In this document: positions 62,590 to 64,000 of the stretch, one piece after another | Numbering within the stretch: the stretch's first letter is position 1 | Layout of the letters: every line of letters starts with the position of its first letter | DNA from: Anniella stebbinsi | Lineage: Eukaryota; Chordata; Lepidosauria; Squamata; Anniellidae | Assembly: GCA_029215795.1 (NCBI GenBank) | Contig: JARDYH010000005.1 | Location: 37,144,001 to 37,208,000, forward strand | Length of the DNA: 64,000 bases | Direction: 5' to 3' | Position numbers and translations under genes: made by a program | Notes under the pieces: generated by a model | Databases searched by the model: none | What the model saw: only the letters and a program-made list of their open reading frames with translations | Told to the model about the DNA's origin: nothing

Positions 62590-62708
62590 AGGTGTTATTT
62601 GTATGCATGCAGTAAAATTCCCCCTTCATCACAACAGTTAAAGCTGCAGGAGCCCTGCCCTCTTTTGTATCTGGTCACTCCAGTATAGCTCCTGCAGCTT
62701 TAACTGTT
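62590..62708. mobile_element. Second fragment of the gaccatatg-family MITE
   Basis: caggtgttatttgtatgcat through cacaacagttaaagctgcag and tagctcctgcagctttaact: the central part of the family with its inner palindrome. Confidence 0.7.
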
Positions 62709-62884
62709 GGGGGCTGGGGGATTCTGGGATTTGTAGTCCAAACCCTTTGGAAAATTCTTCCAAGTAACTGCAAGTGTAGGACTGCATGGCTGTTTTGGGG
62801 CAGCTCTTTTCAAAAATGGAAGGCCTGCAAGGTGGCAATCCTGCACACGCTTTACTAGGAAGTAAGCTCTGCTGAATGCTTCTG

Positions 62885-63240
62885 AGCTGCCTCTACACCA
62901 GACATTTAAAGCTCTTTGAAGTCTCATTAAAATTTTTACCTCTACAAGAATGGAGTGTAAATTGGGAGTTGAGGCGCTTTTTCTCTCCGATTATGCGCAT
63001 TATCAAATGTGCGTTAAATAGCGAGTTTTATTTTGCTCCGGCCGTTAAAGCGCATTTTGACTATGTGAACAAGCGATTCTCTGCATTAACTACTTGTAAA
63101 GCGCATTTCAAACAACCGGTAAGGTCACCAGTTGAGTGCTCAATTATCTCCTGCATACAAGCATTTACGATAAAGCGCTTTGGAGAAGATGCACATAATC
63201 GGCTAACCAGGCGTCAAACAGAATCCATCTAGAGGGGGTC
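62885..63240 (+). mobile_element. Harbinger-like MITE copy 3
   Basis: It aligns with 19436-19790 over its length (gctgcctctac start, gttttattttgctccggccg, taaagcgcattttgactatg, catctagaggggg end). It is more diverged than copies 1 and 2, and its 3-bp target duplication is not clear. Confidence 0.6.
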
Positions 63241-63940
63241 GGAGTGAACATGCACAGTAGAATTGCACTGAACTGGAGGCAGAAGGTGTATTTTTGCAAC
63301 CAATTTAAACAGTTGGAGCAAATCTCTTCTCACCCCCCCCCCCTTCCCCTGCCTGCACTGGGCCGAGTGCGGATAATGAGGGCTGTCAATTTATTAAAAT
63401 ATTGAAACCTATTTAATTATATACTTAATTTTTGTATGTTTCTATTTATAGTTTTTAACGGTAGACGTTTTAATTTTGTAAAGCCACCTTGAGGCCCAGT
63501 ATTGGGCAAAAGGCAGGATAATAATGATAATGATAATAATAATGATAATGATGATAATAATAATAATAATATTGTTTTTAGAGGATGTGCCAGTTACAAA
63601 CCAGATTGATCAGGTTGAAATGCAAAAATCTCAAGTTACACATGCCATGGAGCTGCAAGGTATCTCGCAGTTTAACACCGAAGAGGTGCTGCCAAGCAGT
63701 ATTAGCAGGGCTATAAAATGCTTTCTTCCCCCTTGCTACACTGAAAAGATAAGAAAACCTACCCTTAAGGCTCAACTAAAGCTCCCCTCGGTTGATGTAG
63801 GACAGTGGACAGTCTTTCAGAGTGTGTGGCAGCCATACATTAAACAGGGCAAGCCTTTTATACTATGGAAATACAACAGCCCTGTAAGGTAGGTTAGGTG
63901 GAGTTAATATATGTCCATAATCAGTAATCCATAAGCAGAT
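63241..63940 (+). other. LINE tail and unassigned sequence
   Basis: A LINE-like 3' end at about 63440-63525 (agccaccttgaggcccagta) runs into an (ATA/ATG)n tract at about 63516-63571. The 122-codon frame starting at 63524 begins inside this microsatellite and has no recognisable domain. Confidence 0.45.
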
Positions 63941-63941
63941 C

Positions 63942-64000
63942 CAGTGTGGTGTAACAGCTAAAGTGTTGGACTGGGAGTTGGGAAATCCACTTTCTAGTCC
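63942..64000 (+). mobile_element. 5' end of a tRNA-type SINE, cut by window end
   Basis: cagtgtggtgtaacagctaa and gttggactgggagttgggaa are the opening of a common vertebrate tRNA-derived SINE/MIR type. The rest lies outside. Confidence 0.5.

Noticed and set aside
63524..63892. 122-codon frame at the window end
   Set aside because: It starts within an ATA/ATG microsatellite and shows no domain. The continuation is outside the window.

Overview
This is a vertebrate nuclear genomic window, most likely from a squamate reptile. The spliced exons, the many 5'-truncated CR1/L2-type LINEs, the L1 fragment, the tRNA-derived SINEs and the hAT- and Harbinger-like MITEs all fit a lizard-type genome. The species cannot be named from this sequence.

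The one protein-coding gene recognised is ERBB3 (HER3) on the + strand. The window starts inside the gene. Twenty-two exons, counted as 7 to 28 by ERBB-family exon lengths, run from 538 to the stop codon at 38140 and splice into 1,076 codons with every phase consistent. They encode the end of the furin-like domain II, domains III and IV, the transmembrane helix, the pseudokinase (HRN in place of HRD) and a tyrosine-rich tail with six YXXM PI3K-docking motifs. The signal peptide, domain I and the start of domain II lie upstream of the window.

The most remarkable feature is a full-length DIRS-type tyrosine-recombinase retrotransposon (about 11411-17313) in ERBB3 intron 15, in the same orientation as the gene. 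It has a gag-like ORF, an RT/RNase H ORF with a methyltransferase-like tail, and a tyrosine recombinase ORF, all without disabling mutations. It also has inverted terminal repeats with about one mismatch in their shared part, and an internal complementary region that matches both outer ends perfectly. Two things about its coding layout stand out. The gag reading frame stays open through the whole RT gene into the recombinase, broken only by two TGA codons, both followed by C. The gag ORF ends in CUU-UGA-C, and the RT frame is +1 to it with no ATG for its first hundred or so codons.

The other introns carry transposable-element debris. This includes GC-rich hAT-like elements with perfect 8-bp target duplications and long internal palindromes, Harbinger-like MITEs (one holding a CAG13 tract), a roughly 33-bp-TIR element lodged in a CA microsatellite, and several CR1 tails.

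From 38141 to about 43400 the sequence is mostly low in repeats and may include the ERBB3 3' untranslated region. From about 43400 to 64000 I found no gene. That region holds an inverted pair of LINE fragments (48062-49600), a 5-kb array of diverged tandem and segmental repeats with an exon-like module (49900-54800), a second copy of the GC-rich hAT family (54910-55726), another hAT-like element made of nested palindromes (57565-58889), a minisatellite (59195-59680) and a three-copy tandem repeat (60571-61495). PA2G4, the usual downstream neighbour of ERBB3, was not seen.
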